A DNA stretch of 41,934 nt, from NCBI GenBank assembly GCA_945861565.1, contig CAMAUY010000038.1, positions 1 through 41,934 of the forward strand, written 5' to 3'. Both the position numbers and the translations under genes were made by a program. Positions 33,970-41,934 of this stretch are shown one piece after another. Position 1 is the stretch's first letter. Each line of letters begins with the position of its first letter. The notes under the pieces are model-generated. The model saw only the letters and a program-made list of their open reading frames with translations. It searched no databases and was not told the origin of the DNA. The stretch is from Akkermansia muciniphila. GTDB taxonomy: Bacteria > Verrucomicrobiota > Verrucomicrobiia > Limisphaerales > UBA9464.

Positions 33970-36552
33970 TTACTCAGGGGGAGTCGGCTTGACCCGTCCT
34001 CGGCACCGGGCTGCCTCCGCGTCAAACACCAGCCGCTCCGCTGGGAGCTGCACGGCGAGTCGTTCATAAATGCGGGATGCGATTTCCCATCGTTCCATTT
34101 CTTCGAGCAACTTCGCAGCGGCTTGTCCGGATGTTCGCAGCCAAAACGGATCCAGCACCTCACCGGGACGGAGAATTCTTCCGTAGAAGACATCCTGAAA
34201 ATGTCCGAGAGCCACCTCACGCTGACCCTGTTTTTGAGCGACGAATCCCAGACCCATGCGGGCTTTCGATCGGACCGTTACACCCGAGTTCGCGGCCTCC
34301 GCAACTTTTCGGTAGGCTTCGAAAGCAGCAGCGTAGCTGTTGGCGTGTTTCGCCGCCAACGTCAGGTGGCAATCGCCCACGGCTCCCCACGCCGCGAGGG
34401 CAAGCTCTCCGGTGTTGTCCAACGTCGGCACCTTGGAATAGGCGATGATTGCTTCACGGAAATTCTGCAATGCGTCCGCGGGTGGTGTCGGGAGTTCGCG
34501 TCGCAGGAGATCGCCCATGGCAAAATATCCCTGAGCACGCAGATGGGTGGCACAGGACAGATCGTTCAGCAGATTCGTGAGATAGCCCCGCGCATTGGCA
34601 AGGCCCGCGGGCGTGCGTTGATCGAGAGCGGATCGGGCGGCGAGCAACCGCGCATGTTGCCAATTGGGACGGCCCCGCCAGGATGAATTGGTGAGCACCA
34701 CGAGATAGGCCACTTCCGCTTTTTGAAATTCCTGCTGCCCATAATAGTGATCCCCGAGCCATAGCTGTGCCAGCAAGGCGTGACTGTTGGTTGGATACAA
34801 CGCCGCCAGCTCCGCAAACATCGCTACGGCATTGGTCAGCCGTCCGGCCCGTTCGGCAGCCAACGCCCGTTCCACGGCTGCTTGGGGAGCGGATTCGTTG
34901 TCCGCAAACCGGGCCAGCCAATCCGTCAGAACGGTCAGCGCCGCATCCCACTCCTCTTCGCGCTGGTAGGACCCCGCCAGGGCCAGTTGAAGAACGGGTC
35001 GAAGTGCGGCGGGTCGTCCTGATTCAATCATTTCCTGCTGCAGGATGCGGCGGGCATCCTTTCTCAACAGTCTCTTCTCCAGGGTCTGCGTCACCAGTAG
35101 TATACCGCGGGGCAGATCGGAGCCAGTCGGTTCGTTGGCGACCCAACGCCGCAACCAGATTGATGCCGGCTCCGGGAATCCCGCCTCCGCGGCCGACATC
35201 GCCGTCTGAAGCCTGGCCGCCTGTTGCAGGTCCGGATCCATCCCATCAACCTGGGCGTACCCTTCGGCCGCTCGTACATAGTTGGTAAAGGCCAGCAAGG
35301 ACTGTCCGGTTGCCAGTTGAACATCCGCCAGCTTGAAGGTCGCCATCTGCTGATCTCGGGAAGGAGGTAGTTGGCTGGACGCTCGCAGAAACGCGGTGCC
35401 CGCGTCCTCGAGGTGGTTGGTACCACCGCCTGCCTCATACCCCTCCCAAAAACACCAACCCCGTCCCAACCACGCCGCACCCGTCAGGGTCGTTGGACCG
35501 CTATTGGTAGCCACCATCTCGAACAATCCTGAGGCCCGGGCAATCTGCACGAGCGCGGGGGCACTCAGCCCGCCGCCGACGTTCGTCATGGTGAGCGCCT
35601 GTTGCAGTAACAGCCGCGCGAGCTGAAGTCGCACGCGCGACGCACCCGCATCCACGGGGTTCTCGTTCAAGTAAGATTCCAGAGTAGCCCGAGCCGGGCC
35701 AGTCTGGCCGCGAGTTAACTGGATCTCCCCGAGCCGCCAGGCCGCTTCGCTGCGAATGACCCCTGGCAGTTCCGCGGCAAGATTCTCCCGCCACACTCGG
35801 ATCGCTTCGTCATTCTCGCCCAGGACCTCCAATGCCCGCCCCAGCATCGCCGCCGATTCAGGCCGCCGGACAGCCAGGACGTCGTTGGTGGCTAGAGTAC
35901 GCAATTGCCTCGCTGTGTCGCGGGCACCCGCCCAGTTGCCAGCATCGCTCCGCGCCGTGAATTGCACCGCCAGTCGCCTCCAGGCATCGGTCGGGAGGCG
36001 GACATAGTTGGTGGCCTGCTGCAGGTAAACCTCCGCTGCCGCGTATTCGCGCCGCTCCGCCTCGAGTTCGGAAAGCAACAACAATCCCCTCAACAGGACT
36101 TCGGGAGGTCGGCCGGCCGCGAGGGCATTGCGGAACCCGCTCTGCTCGGCCATGAGTAGATCCCGCGCCCGTGCCGATTTGCCCGCCCGCCGCGCGGTCT
36201 CCGCGGAACCTACGGTGGCGATCCCCCGACGTTCCGAATGCGGAAACGCACCTTCGAAACCTTCGAAGAGTTTCTCTGCCACGTCCAAATTTCCCCGTTG
36301 CAGAGCCAGCTCGCTTTCCGACAACCACGCTCGTTCCGCCGCTTCCACGATCCGCCCAGACTCCGGGAACTTCTTGCCATACTCACGAAACTCGTTCATC
36401 GCCCGCTCGAAATTCCCGTCCTCCATCGCCCTCGCCGCTGCATGAAATGCGATCTGCTCCGCCGTCTCACCCAGCTGCCCCAATGCAGACCCACCCGGCA
36501 GAAGGCATCCTGCCAGGACCCATCCCAGAATGAGGACAGCAAACCTGATCAC
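33970..36552 (-). CDS. Large exported TPR-repeat protein
   Basis: An 860-residue protein with a hydrophobic N-terminal signal ([20 protein letters not shown]; the AGC could be a lipobox, with Cys16). The rest is helical repeats of the tetratricopeptide or YbgF/BamD-like type: AARAMEDGNFERAMNEFREY, AEVYLQQATNYV, ALLAQLWLGDHYYGQQEFQK and AYRKVAEAANSGVT. It is probably a periplasmic or outer-membrane scaffold. The start is GTG at 36552, whose GTGA overlaps the TGA of uvrA, so the two are probably translationally coupled. A link with DNA repair is not implied by its content. Confidence 0.78.
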   Translation of the reverse strand: MIRFAVLILGWVLAGCLLPGGSALGQLGETAEQIAFHAAARAMEDGNFERAMNEFREYGKKFPESGRIVEAAERAWLSESELALQRGNLDVAEKLFEGFEGAFPHSERRGIATVGSAETARRAGKSARARDLLMAEQSGFRNALAAGRPPEVLLRGLLLLSELEAERREYAAAEVYLQQATNYVRLPTDAWRRLAVQFTARSDAGNWAGARDTARQLRTLATNDVLAVRRPESAAMLGRALEVLGENDEAIRVWRENLAAELPGVIRSEAAWRLGEIQLTRGQTGPARATLESYLNENPVDAGASRVRLQLARLLLQQALTMTNVGGGLSAPALVQIARASGLFEMVATNSGPTTLTGAAWLGRGWCFWEGYEAGGGTNHLEDAGTAFLRASSQLPPSRDQQMATFKLADVQLATGQSLLAFTNYVRAAEGYAQVDGMDPDLQQAARLQTAMSAAEAGFPEPASIWLRRWVANEPTGSDLPRGILLVTQTLEKRLLRKDARRILQQEMIESGRPAALRPVLQLALAGSYQREEEWDAALTVLTDWLARFADNESAPQAAVERALAAERAGRLTNAVAMFAELAALYPTNSHALLAQLWLGDHYYGQQEFQKAEVAYLVVLTNSSWRGRPNWQHARLLAARSALDQRTPAGLANARGYLTNLLNDLSCATHLRAQGYFAMGDLLRRELPTPPADALQNFREAIIAYSKVPTLDNTGELALAAWGAVGDCHLTLAAKHANSYAAAFEAYRKVAEAANSGVTVRSKARMGLGFVAQKQGQREVALGHFQDVFYGRILRPGEVLDPFWLRTSGQAAAKLLEEMERWEIASRIYERLAVQLPAERLVFDAEAARCRGRVKPTPPE

Positions 36553-39500
36553 GGTAGGGAGGATCTCTGCCGGCCTGCCAACACGCGACTCAAAAACCGT
36601 CCCGTGTGGCTTTCGGAAACCAACGCAACCTGCTCCGGCGTTCCCTGCGCAACAATGCGCCCTCCACCCGAGCCCCCCTCGGGCCCAAGGTCTAGAATCC
36701 AGTCCGCCGTCTTGATCACTTCCAGGTTATGCTCAATCACAATCAGTGTGTTTCCGAACTGCCGAAGTTTGAATAGAACATCCAGCAATCGTGAAATGTC
36801 CTGGAAGTGTAATCCCGTTGTTGGTTCATCCAACAGGTAAAGTACCCGGCCGTTCTGGCGCCGAGCCAGTTCGGCGGCCAGTTTCAACCGCTGCGCCTCG
36901 CCGCCTGAAAGGGTCGTCGCCGCCTGCCCCAGCTTCAAGTACCCCAATCCAACCTCCGCCAACGTCAAACACGGATCATGAAGTTTGGGGGCCGCCCGAA
37001 AGAACCCCACCGCTTCATCCACCGTTAATTCCAATACGTCCGCGATGTTCAAACCCTTGTAGGTCATTTCCAACGTTTCCCGGTTGTATCGCCTCCCGCC
37101 GCATCCCTCGCAGGTCACGTACACCGGTGGTAGAAAATGCATTTCAATCTTCAAGACACCATCTCCTTCACACTTTTCACAACGCCCGCCCTTGACGTTG
37201 AAACTGAAGCGTCCTGCTCCGTACCCGCGTACCCGTGCCGCCGGGAGTGAAGAAAAGAGATCCCGAATGGCCCCAAACATTCCCGTATACGTGGCTGGAT
37301 TGCTCCGAGGCGTCCGACCAATCGGTGCCTGATCGATCACAATGCACTTTTCCAGGGACTCGATGCCCCGGATTTCCCGATGCAGACCCGGACGTTCCTT
37401 CGATCCGTACCACTGCCGAAACAGGGCCCGTCGCAAAATATCATCCACGAGCGTTGATTTTCCACTGCCACTCACTCCCGTGATGCACGTCAACGTCCCC
37501 AAGGGAATCCGCGCATCCATGTCACGAAGGTTGTTTTCTCGCGCCCCCAGAATTTCGATCCATCCGCGGTCCGCACACGGCGCCACACGGTTCTTTGGTA
37601 TTGCTATCTCCAAATCTCCGGCCAGGTAACGTCCAGTCACTGACTTCGGATTTGCCAGGATTTCCGCAACCGTTCCCTGGGCAACAATCTCCCCCCCGTG
37701 GATCCCAGCCCCAGGGCCCATGTCAACCAGATGATCCGCCGCCCGGATCGTCTCTTCATCGTGCTCCACAACGATGACGGAATTACCAAGATCGCGCAGC
37801 TGCTTCACCGTCACCAGAAGGCGTTCGTTGTCCCGCTGATGCAGGCCAATGCTTGGTTCATCCAGGATGTAAAGCACACCCACCAGACCCGCCCCAATCT
37901 GAGTCGCCAGTCGAATGCGTTGCGACTCCCCCCCACTCAGGGTCCCGCTCTCTCGATCGAGCGTCAGGTAGCCAAGTCCCACCTGACGCAGGAACCCTAA
38001 CCGCGCCGTGATCTCGGTCACCACGTCTCCTACGACCTGACGTTGGAATTCGGTCAACGGGACCCGTCGAATGAACTCAATCGCATCCTCAATCGAAAGA
38101 CTGCAAAAACCGGCGATGCTGATGCCCGGCACGGGCGACGCCGGATCCCGGGCCGATGCAAACCGGGGATCCGGCACCGGCAACGTCATGGCGAGAATTT
38201 CGGGCTTAAGGCGTCTCCCCATGCAAACATCGCACGGATGTAATGTCATATAGGCCTTGAGACGATTCCGCGTAAACTCGCTGTCACTCTCCGCGTAGAG
38301 CCGCTGGAGATTTGGAATCACCCCCTCGAAGGGTCGCTTTGTCGGACTGGATTTCCCCACACGCAGGAAGGTAAATTCTACTTCCTCGTCCCCGGTGCCG
38401 TGCATTAGTTTTTCCCGAATCGACACCGGCAATTCCTTCCACGGTCGGGTCACCTCGACCCCATACTTTGCGGCGACTCCCTTGAGTAAACTCTGGTAGT
38501 AAGTGACCATGCGTTTCCCCCCCAGTCGGCGATAGGGTTGCACCGCGCCGTCTTCCAGGGTCTTTGCTTCATCCGGAACCACCAAGGCAGGGTCGAAGAC
38601 TAGCTTCTGCCCCAGGCCCAGACAGATCGGACAGGCGCCGCGCGGCGAATTGAACGAGAAATGCTGCGGCGTGGGTGTTTCGAAGGACTTCCCCGTCGTC
38701 GGCGAATAAAGGCGGTTACTATGCAAAACCTCCGTCCAGTGGTCGGAGGCCTCGACCGGTGACGGCGCGGCCGACGCACGGATGGACCGTTGCGGGCCGG
38801 CAGGCCTGGGTGCGGGAGTTTCCGCCTGATGCAATGCCAGCAATCGCCCATCGCCCCATCTCAAGGCGGTCTCGACCGAATCGGTCAGTCGCGTGCGAAT
38901 GCCCTCGCCCATCACCAGACGGTCTACCACCACTTCGATGGTGTGCTCGTGCCGCGGATCCAACCGCGGCGGTTTATTTGCAACCAACTCCAGGATCTGT
39001 CCGTCGACTCGAGCTCGAACAAATCCCTCGCGGGCAAACCGCTCCAGAATGTCCCGGAATTCACCCCGTTGCCCATCGACCGCCGGGGCAAGCAGCAACA
39101 GTCGAGTTCGCGCCGGCAGGAGCAGCAGCTTATCCACAATCTCGCTCGTGGACTGGTGAGTGACCGGGGTGCCCGAGACGGGATCATGGAATTGACCGGC
39201 ATTAACGTACAAGAGTCGGAGGTAGTCGTATATCTCCGTCGTTGTGGCTATCGTCGAACGCGGATTCGCCCCACTGGAGCGCTGTTCAATGGCAATAGCC
39301 GGGGACAATCCCTCGATATGGTCCACCTCCGGCTTCTGCATTTGATCGAGAAATTGACGGGCGTAGGCCGATAGAGACTCGACATACTTCCTTTGTCCCT
39401 CGGCAAACAGGGTGTCGAATGCCAGCGAAGATTTCCCCGAGCCGCTCGGCCCCGTAAACACCACCAACCGATCCCGGGGGATCGTCAGCGACAGATTCTT

Positions 39501-39557
39501 GAGGTTATGCTGCCGGGCTCCCACCACCCGGATTACGTTCGTCAACATCCCCGTCAT
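36549..39557 (-). CDS. uvrA: UvrABC excinuclease subunit A
   Basis: A protein of about 1,002 residues with two ABC ATPase modules: Walker [10 protein letters not shown] near residue 36 and GVSGSGKST in the C-terminal half, with [12 protein letters not shown] and [12 protein letters not shown] signatures. It recognises DNA damage and loads UvrB for nucleotide excision repair. The second zinc module is intact (CEKCEGDG ... CEGCGGRR) and [14 protein letters not shown] is present. In the first zinc module only CPIC is seen; the preceding pair normally expected 20-25 residues earlier is replaced by NRLYSPTTG. The ATG at 39557 is chosen, as GGGAAG lies 9 bp upstream; ATGs at 39590 and 39548 are alternatives. 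It is the first gene of a two-gene unit with the TPR gene. Confidence 0.93.
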   Translation of the reverse strand: MTGMLTNVIRVVGARQHNLKNLSLTIPRDRLVVFTGPSGSGKSSLAFDTLFAEGQRKYVESLSAYARQFLDQMQKPEVDHIEGLSPAIAIEQRSSGANPRSTIATTTEIYDYLRLLYVNAGQFHDPVSGTPVTHQSTSEIVDKLLLLPARTRLLLLAPAVDGQRGEFRDILERFAREGFVRARVDGQILELVANKPPRLDPRHEHTIEVVVDRLVMGEGIRTRLTDSVETALRWGDGRLLALHQAETPAPRPAGPQRSIRASAAPSPVEASDHWTEVLHSNRLYSPTTGKSFETPTPQHFSFNSPRGACPICLGLGQKLVFDPALVVPDEAKTLEDGAVQPYRRLGGKRMVTYYQSLLKGVAAKYGVEVTRPWKELPVSIREKLMHGTGDEEVEFTFLRVGKSSPTKRPFEGVIPNLQRLYAESDSEFTRNRLKAYMTLHPCDVCMGRRLKPEILAMTLPVPDPRFASARDPASPVPGISIAGFCSLSIEDAIEFIRRVPLTEFQRQVVGDVVTEITARLGFLRQVGLGYLTLDRESGTLSGGESQRIRLATQIGAGLVGVLYILDEPSIGLHQRDNERLLVTVKQLRDLGNSVIVVEHDEETIRAADHLVDMGPGAGIHGGEIVAQGTVAEILANPKSVTGRYLAGDLEIAIPKNRVAPCADRGWIEILGARENNLRDMDARIPLGTLTCITGVSGSGKSTLVDDILRRALFRQWYGSKERPGLHREIRGIESLEKCIVIDQAPIGRTPRSNPATYTGMFGAIRDLFSSLPAARVRGYGAGRFSFNVKGGRCEKCEGDGVLKIEMHFLPPVYVTCEGCGGRRYNRETLEMTYKGLNIADVLELTVDEAVGFFRAAPKLHDPCLTLAEVGLGYLKLGQAATTLSGGEAQRLKLAAELARRQNGRVLYLLDEPTTGLHFQDISRLLDVLFKLRQFGNTLIVIEHNLEVIKTADWILDLGPEGGSGGGRIVAQGTPEQVALVSESHTGRFLSRVLAGRQRSSLP

Positions 39558-39889
39558 TGAAGCAGGCTTCCCAGGGCGACTGCAAACCATGGAGTGCGGG
39601 CATTTGGGTCAGCAGTTCTCCATGAACCACCCCTCCCCCTGCCCTCGGGCGGTGTGAGGGACACCTGACGTGAATCTCGTGACGGCGAACAACCTTACCG
39701 TGCACTTGGGCAATGCCGGCTTCCGTTACTCTTGATTTAGTACCGTGTCCGAGGCGGGAAAAGTTCCAGAGGTTCCCGCAACGGGTTAAGCATCTGGAGT
39801 GTCTTTATGGCGAATGTCCATTTAAGCGACCGACACGCAAATCGATCCGGCGCTCCCGGACCATGCGGTGTCATCTCGCCGCCCGGGTC
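39558..39889. other. Intergenic region upstream of uvrA
   Basis: About 330 bp between uvrA and the first transposase remnant. No believable gene and no LexA-type palindrome were recognised. The uvrA promoter must be here, but I cannot place it with confidence. Confidence 0.5.
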
Positions 39890-39994
39890 AGAATCTCCGC
39901 AATCTCCTCACACGGATCCCCCCGACTCATGACGTGATAATTCGTGCCGAGATACTCCACTCGGAATCTCCGGGCCAAGTCCCCCGGTGTGATG
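39890..39994 (-). pseudogene. N-terminal remnant of a RAYT-like (Y1_Tnp) transposase
   Basis: Minus-strand codons read LARRFRVEYLGTNYHVMSRG followed by DPCEEIAEIL, closely matching the start of the intact transposase downstream (MARKIRVEYPGAIYHVMSRG, DRCEEIFKAD). The homology stops after about 35 codons, where the expected catalytic HUH region is missing. Just upstream of it (39995-40031) is the same end motif that precedes the intact gene. It is a second, severely truncated copy. Confidence 0.75.
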
Positions 39995-40019
39995 GCCTAA
40001 CAAGAAGTTGTCAATACCA

Positions 40020-40053
40020 AGAACCGACCCCTTTTTAGAACCGACCCCTTTTT
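40020..40053. repeat. Two tandem copies of a 17-bp element-end motif
   Basis: AGAACCGACCCCTTTTT is present twice in direct tandem (40020-40036 and 40037-40053). The first copy is part of the longer AATACCAAGAACCGACCCC (40013-40031) that also marks the right end of the intact RAYT-like element at 41291-41309. Confidence 0.8.
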
Positions 40054-40246
40054 TAAGCCACTCATCTTGAATTGGTTCCGGGCGAAGGGCGAGCTTTCGA
40101 GCGGCGCGGTCGAAGGTCTCAACAATAAGATTCGAGTGACTATCAGACGGACCCATGGTTTTCGAACCTTTCGCGCTCTGGAAGTGGCTCTCTATCATTC
40201 ACTCGGGAAACTACCCGAGCCAACTCCTACCCACAGATTCTGCTAG
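40052..40246 (+). pseudogene. C-terminal remnant of an ISL3-family transposase
   Basis: Plus-strand codons from about 40052 read KPLILNWFRAKGELSSGAVE, then GLNNKIRVTIRRTHGFRTFR and ALEVALYHSLGKLPEPTPTH, finishing RFC at a TAG (40244-40246). This is the invariant tail of ISL3 DDE transposases; the Glu in SSGAVEG is the last catalytic acidic residue. Only about 63 codons remain. The N-terminal part is gone, and the junction with the tandem end motif is abrupt. Confidence 0.85.
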
Positions 40247-40278
40247 CGAAGCAAAAACCCTTCTCCCAGCCCGAAATG

Positions 40279-41309
40279 GGGGTCAGTTCTTGGTATTATT
40301 CACTCATGAGTAACCATTTACATCAATGTCCCCTTGCGCCAGCGGTACAGGCGATTGTTCACATAACTCGCCGTTCCCATCGCCAAACGCTCGGCAATCC
40401 ACCTCACCGTTACCATCGTTTCCTCCCGTAACCTACCCGCAATTGCCACCTTTGCAACATCACCTTTGGCGCGTTCCACCAACTCTCCTTCCTTCCACTT
40501 CCGCCGTTTCAACTCCGCGTGCACAATGCGCTCCGCCCGGGCCACTTCCGTCTCCAACCGCTCGTCGCCGCAATGCTCCGCCCCGATTCGTTCCGTCATT
40601 TGCGCCAGCAATTTCTTGCGGAAGGATTCCTCCCCCAGACACCACCCACGTCGGATCGCCCTATATTCCGCAACTGCTTCTGCGGCGCGCCGCGCTTCCA
40701 CCGCCTGTTCCAACACCTCCCGACCGGCAACACTATCCTTGGGGATTCGATATTCGCCCAGCAACCGATCCACTCGCAACCACTCCCACCGTTTCCCCGG
40801 CGCTTTCAAATACTCAGGCCAACTGCTCCACCGATATGCGCTCAACGGCTTTTTTGGCTTCAACAATTTTGCCCGGGACGGATTCAAATGCACATAATCA
40901 CAAACCGTCTTGAGATAACCGTTTTCGCTCCCGTCCACGATCAACGCCTTGTAACGCCCACTGAACAAATGCCCAAACAACTTGTGCCGCCGATTGAACC
41001 GCGCCGTGTAGATGCCCAAAAACCATTTCATGCCTGCGATCAAATTTCCATGCGGCGTCTCCACCACCAGATGAAAATGATTCCCCATCAAACATACGGC
41101 ATGCACTTGCCAGCTCGTTTTGACGCAAACTTCTCCGAGCGTTTCTAGAAACCGCTCACGATCCGAATCTGCCTTAAAAATCTCCTCACACCGATCCCCG
41201 CGACTCATGACGTGATAAATCGCGCCGGGATATTCCACTCGTATTTTGCGGGCCATGTCCTGCAGCGTCATGATGTCATGAAAAGTTGTCAATACCAAGA
41301 ACCGACCCC
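40279..41309. mobile_element. RAYT-like single-gene element with inverted end motifs
   Basis: The transposase gene is bracketed by GGGGTCAGTTCTTGGTATT (40279-40297) and, on the other side, AATACCAAGAACCGACCCC (41291-41309). These are reverse complements with one mismatch. At the right end a perfect 10-bp inverted pair, TCATGAAAAG (41276-41285) and CTTTTCATGA (41309-41318), frames the motif and could fold into a hairpin, a shape expected for HUH substrates. The element separates a DUF1501 gene fragment on its right from ISL3 debris on its left. No target duplication is obvious. Confidence 0.7.
40318..41271 (-). CDS. REP-associated tyrosine transposase-like protein (Y1_Tnp, HUH type)
   Basis: A 317-residue protein. 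MARKIRVEYPGAIYHVMSRG at the start, VCLMGNHFHLVVETP with the HUH pair His65/His67, LFSGRYKALIVD and YLKTVCDYVHLNPSRAKLL with the candidate nucleophile tyrosine (Tyr119 or Tyr126) identify the Y1 transposase domain of RAYTs. Single-strand cleavage and joining at hairpin ends is the family chemistry. A C-terminal extension of about 160 residues is rich in charged helices and ends in VRWIAERLAMGTASYVNNRL, a probable DNA-binding helix-turn-helix. The ATG at 41271 (MTLQDMARK) is chosen; an in-frame extension to 41523 crosses the element end and the DUF1501 fragment, so it is not real. All catalytic residues are intact. Confidence 0.9.
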   Translation of the reverse strand: MTLQDMARKIRVEYPGAIYHVMSRGDRCEEIFKADSDRERFLETLGEVCVKTSWQVHAVCLMGNHFHLVVETPHGNLIAGMKWFLGIYTARFNRRHKLFGHLFSGRYKALIVDGSENGYLKTVCDYVHLNPSRAKLLKPKKPLSAYRWSSWPEYLKAPGKRWEWLRVDRLLGEYRIPKDSVAGREVLEQAVEARRAAEAVAEYRAIRRGWCLGEESFRKKLLAQMTERIGAEHCGDERLETEVARAERIVHAELKRRKWKEGELVERAKGDVAKVAIAGRLREETMVTVRWIAERLAMGTASYVNNRLYRWRKGTLM

Positions 41310-41312
41310 TTT

Positions 41313-41805
41313 TCATGAACCGGAGCATCTCAAACAACTCTATGGTCTCGATCAGAAGCATTGTCGCCACTTTGCCGCGCAATGCCTGACGGCCCGGCGC
41401 ATGGTCGAACGCGGCGTCCGATTCGTGCAGATTTATTCCGGTGGCATGGAAAACCAGCGCAGCTGGGACGGACACGAGGACATCGTCGGCAATCATCGCG
41501 GGTTCGCCCGCGAGACCGACCAACCCATCGCCGGATTGCTAGCCGACCTGGAACAAAGGGGTCTGCTGGAGGAGACCCTCGTCATCTGGGGCGGCGAGTT
41601 CGGCCGTCTGCCCATTTCTCAAAAATCCAAGAACCCGGGCCGCGATCACAATCCGCATGCCTTCACCTACTGGCTGGCGGGCGGCGGAGTCAAAGGCGGC
41701 GTCCATCACGGCTCGACAGACGAGTTGGGACACAAAGCCGCCGTGGACAAAGTGAGCGTGAATGATCTCCACGCAACAATCCTCCACCTACTGATCAGTC
41801 TTTAG
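41313..41805 (+). pseudogene. DUF1501 gene, C-terminal fragment
   Basis: Plus-strand codons read HEPEHLKQLYGLD, AAQCLTARRMVERGVRFVQI, WDGHEDIVGNHRGFARETDQ, TLVIWGGEFGRLPISQ, NPGRDHNPHAFTYWLAGGGV and VNDLHATILHLL, all standard in the C-terminal half of DUF1501. The first 200 or more residues are missing; homology begins at about 41313, four bases outside the RAYT element end. The tail is also lost: after ATILHLL the family's 'GLDHERLTFR' block is replaced by ISL and a stop. Insertions on both sides have broken the gene, and no N-terminal half remains in the window. Confidence 0.88.
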
Positions 41806-41844
41806 CATAGACTACACTTGGCATGTATCCTGCTAAGCAACTGC

Positions 41845-41934
41845 ATGTCGAAAATTGATGGGCGCACATTGGATCACAAAACGCTTCAACATATCCGCAT
41901 CTTAGCGGTGAAACGAGTGGTCGAAGGTGGAGAA
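41845..41934 (+). CDS. IS630-family transposase, N-terminal 30 codons, continues beyond window
   Basis: An ATG at 41845 opens MSKIDGRTLDHKTLQHIRIL and AVKRVVEGGE, the typical start of IS630-type transposases (the first helix of their helix-turn-helix). The rest lies outside the window. The 40 bp between the broken DUF1501 frame and this start should contain the left end of the insertion; TTAGCA (41802-41807) and TGCTAA (41831-41836) form a short inverted pair there. IS630 elements target TA, but the exact edge cannot be fixed here. Confidence 0.75.
   Translation, partial: MSKIDGRTLDHKTLQHIRILAVKRVVEGGE

Noticed and set aside
39908..40198. 96-codon minus-strand frame over the ISL3 remnant
   Set aside because: Antisense to the ISL3 tail and out of frame with the RAYT remnant.
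41212..41523. Extension of the RAYT-like transposase to a start at 41523, and extension of the DUF1501 fragment to 41212
   Set aside because: Each crosses the element end into unrelated sequence of the neighbouring gene; family homology starts at 41271 for the transposase and at about 41313 for DUF1501.

Overview
This window looks like chromosomal DNA of a Verrucomicrobiota bacterium, most likely of the Pedosphaera/Limisphaera type (inference). The signs are several secreted DUF1501 proteins and DUF1549/DUF1553 'planctomycete cytochrome c' proteins, five stand-alone pseudopilin-like proteins with a near-identical FTLIELLV(V/T) N-terminus, a two-domain DUF1080 protein, moderately high G+C, and intergenic spaces full of imperfect hairpin repeats.

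Layout. 1-3.3 kb: a DUF1549 protein running off the left edge and a DUF1501 protein, both minus strand, separated by a nested inverted repeat of about 380 bp. 3.4-16.9 kb: mostly housekeeping and single-gene units. These are an aldo/keto reductase, a DUF192 lipoprotein, tRNA-Asn, a MerR/B12-binding (CarH/LitR-like) regulator divergent from a heptose-7-phosphate kinase, an exported aldose 1-epimerase, a Uma2-family protein, adenylosuccinate lyase, a DUF1080 protein, a CHAD protein, two frame-broken genes and a YgiQ-type radical SAM protein. 17-21.3 kb: a pseudopilin followed by an exported TIM-barrel (glycoside-hydrolase-like) protein, a small basic SANT-like protein and another pseudopilin. 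21.6-26.3 kb: a classic DUF1549/LamG/DUF1553 plus DUF1501 gene pair. 26.3-29.7 kb: a repeat-rich spacer, then two paralogous 265-residue pseudopilins with conserved upstream DNA and a scrap of a third copy between them. 29.8-39.6 kb: a small unknown gene, MurJ, a TPR protein, a fifth pseudopilin overlapping ThiE, and on the minus strand UvrA overlapping a long TPR protein. 39.9 kb to the end: a mobile-element graveyard with a decayed RAYT-like transposase, an ISL3 transposase tail, an intact RAYT-like element with inverted ends, the C-terminal piece of a DUF1501 gene, and the start of an IS630-type transposase.

The best leads for something less described are three. One is the intact HUH-type (RAYT-like) element together with its decayed sibling and the families of hairpin repeats nearby. 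Another is the duplicating pseudopilin family with its conserved upstream block. The third is the TTG-start overlap coupling a pseudopilin to ThiE. I see no CRISPR array, no obvious phage and no recognisable defence operon. Functional names rest on motif recognition by eye; no database search was possible.
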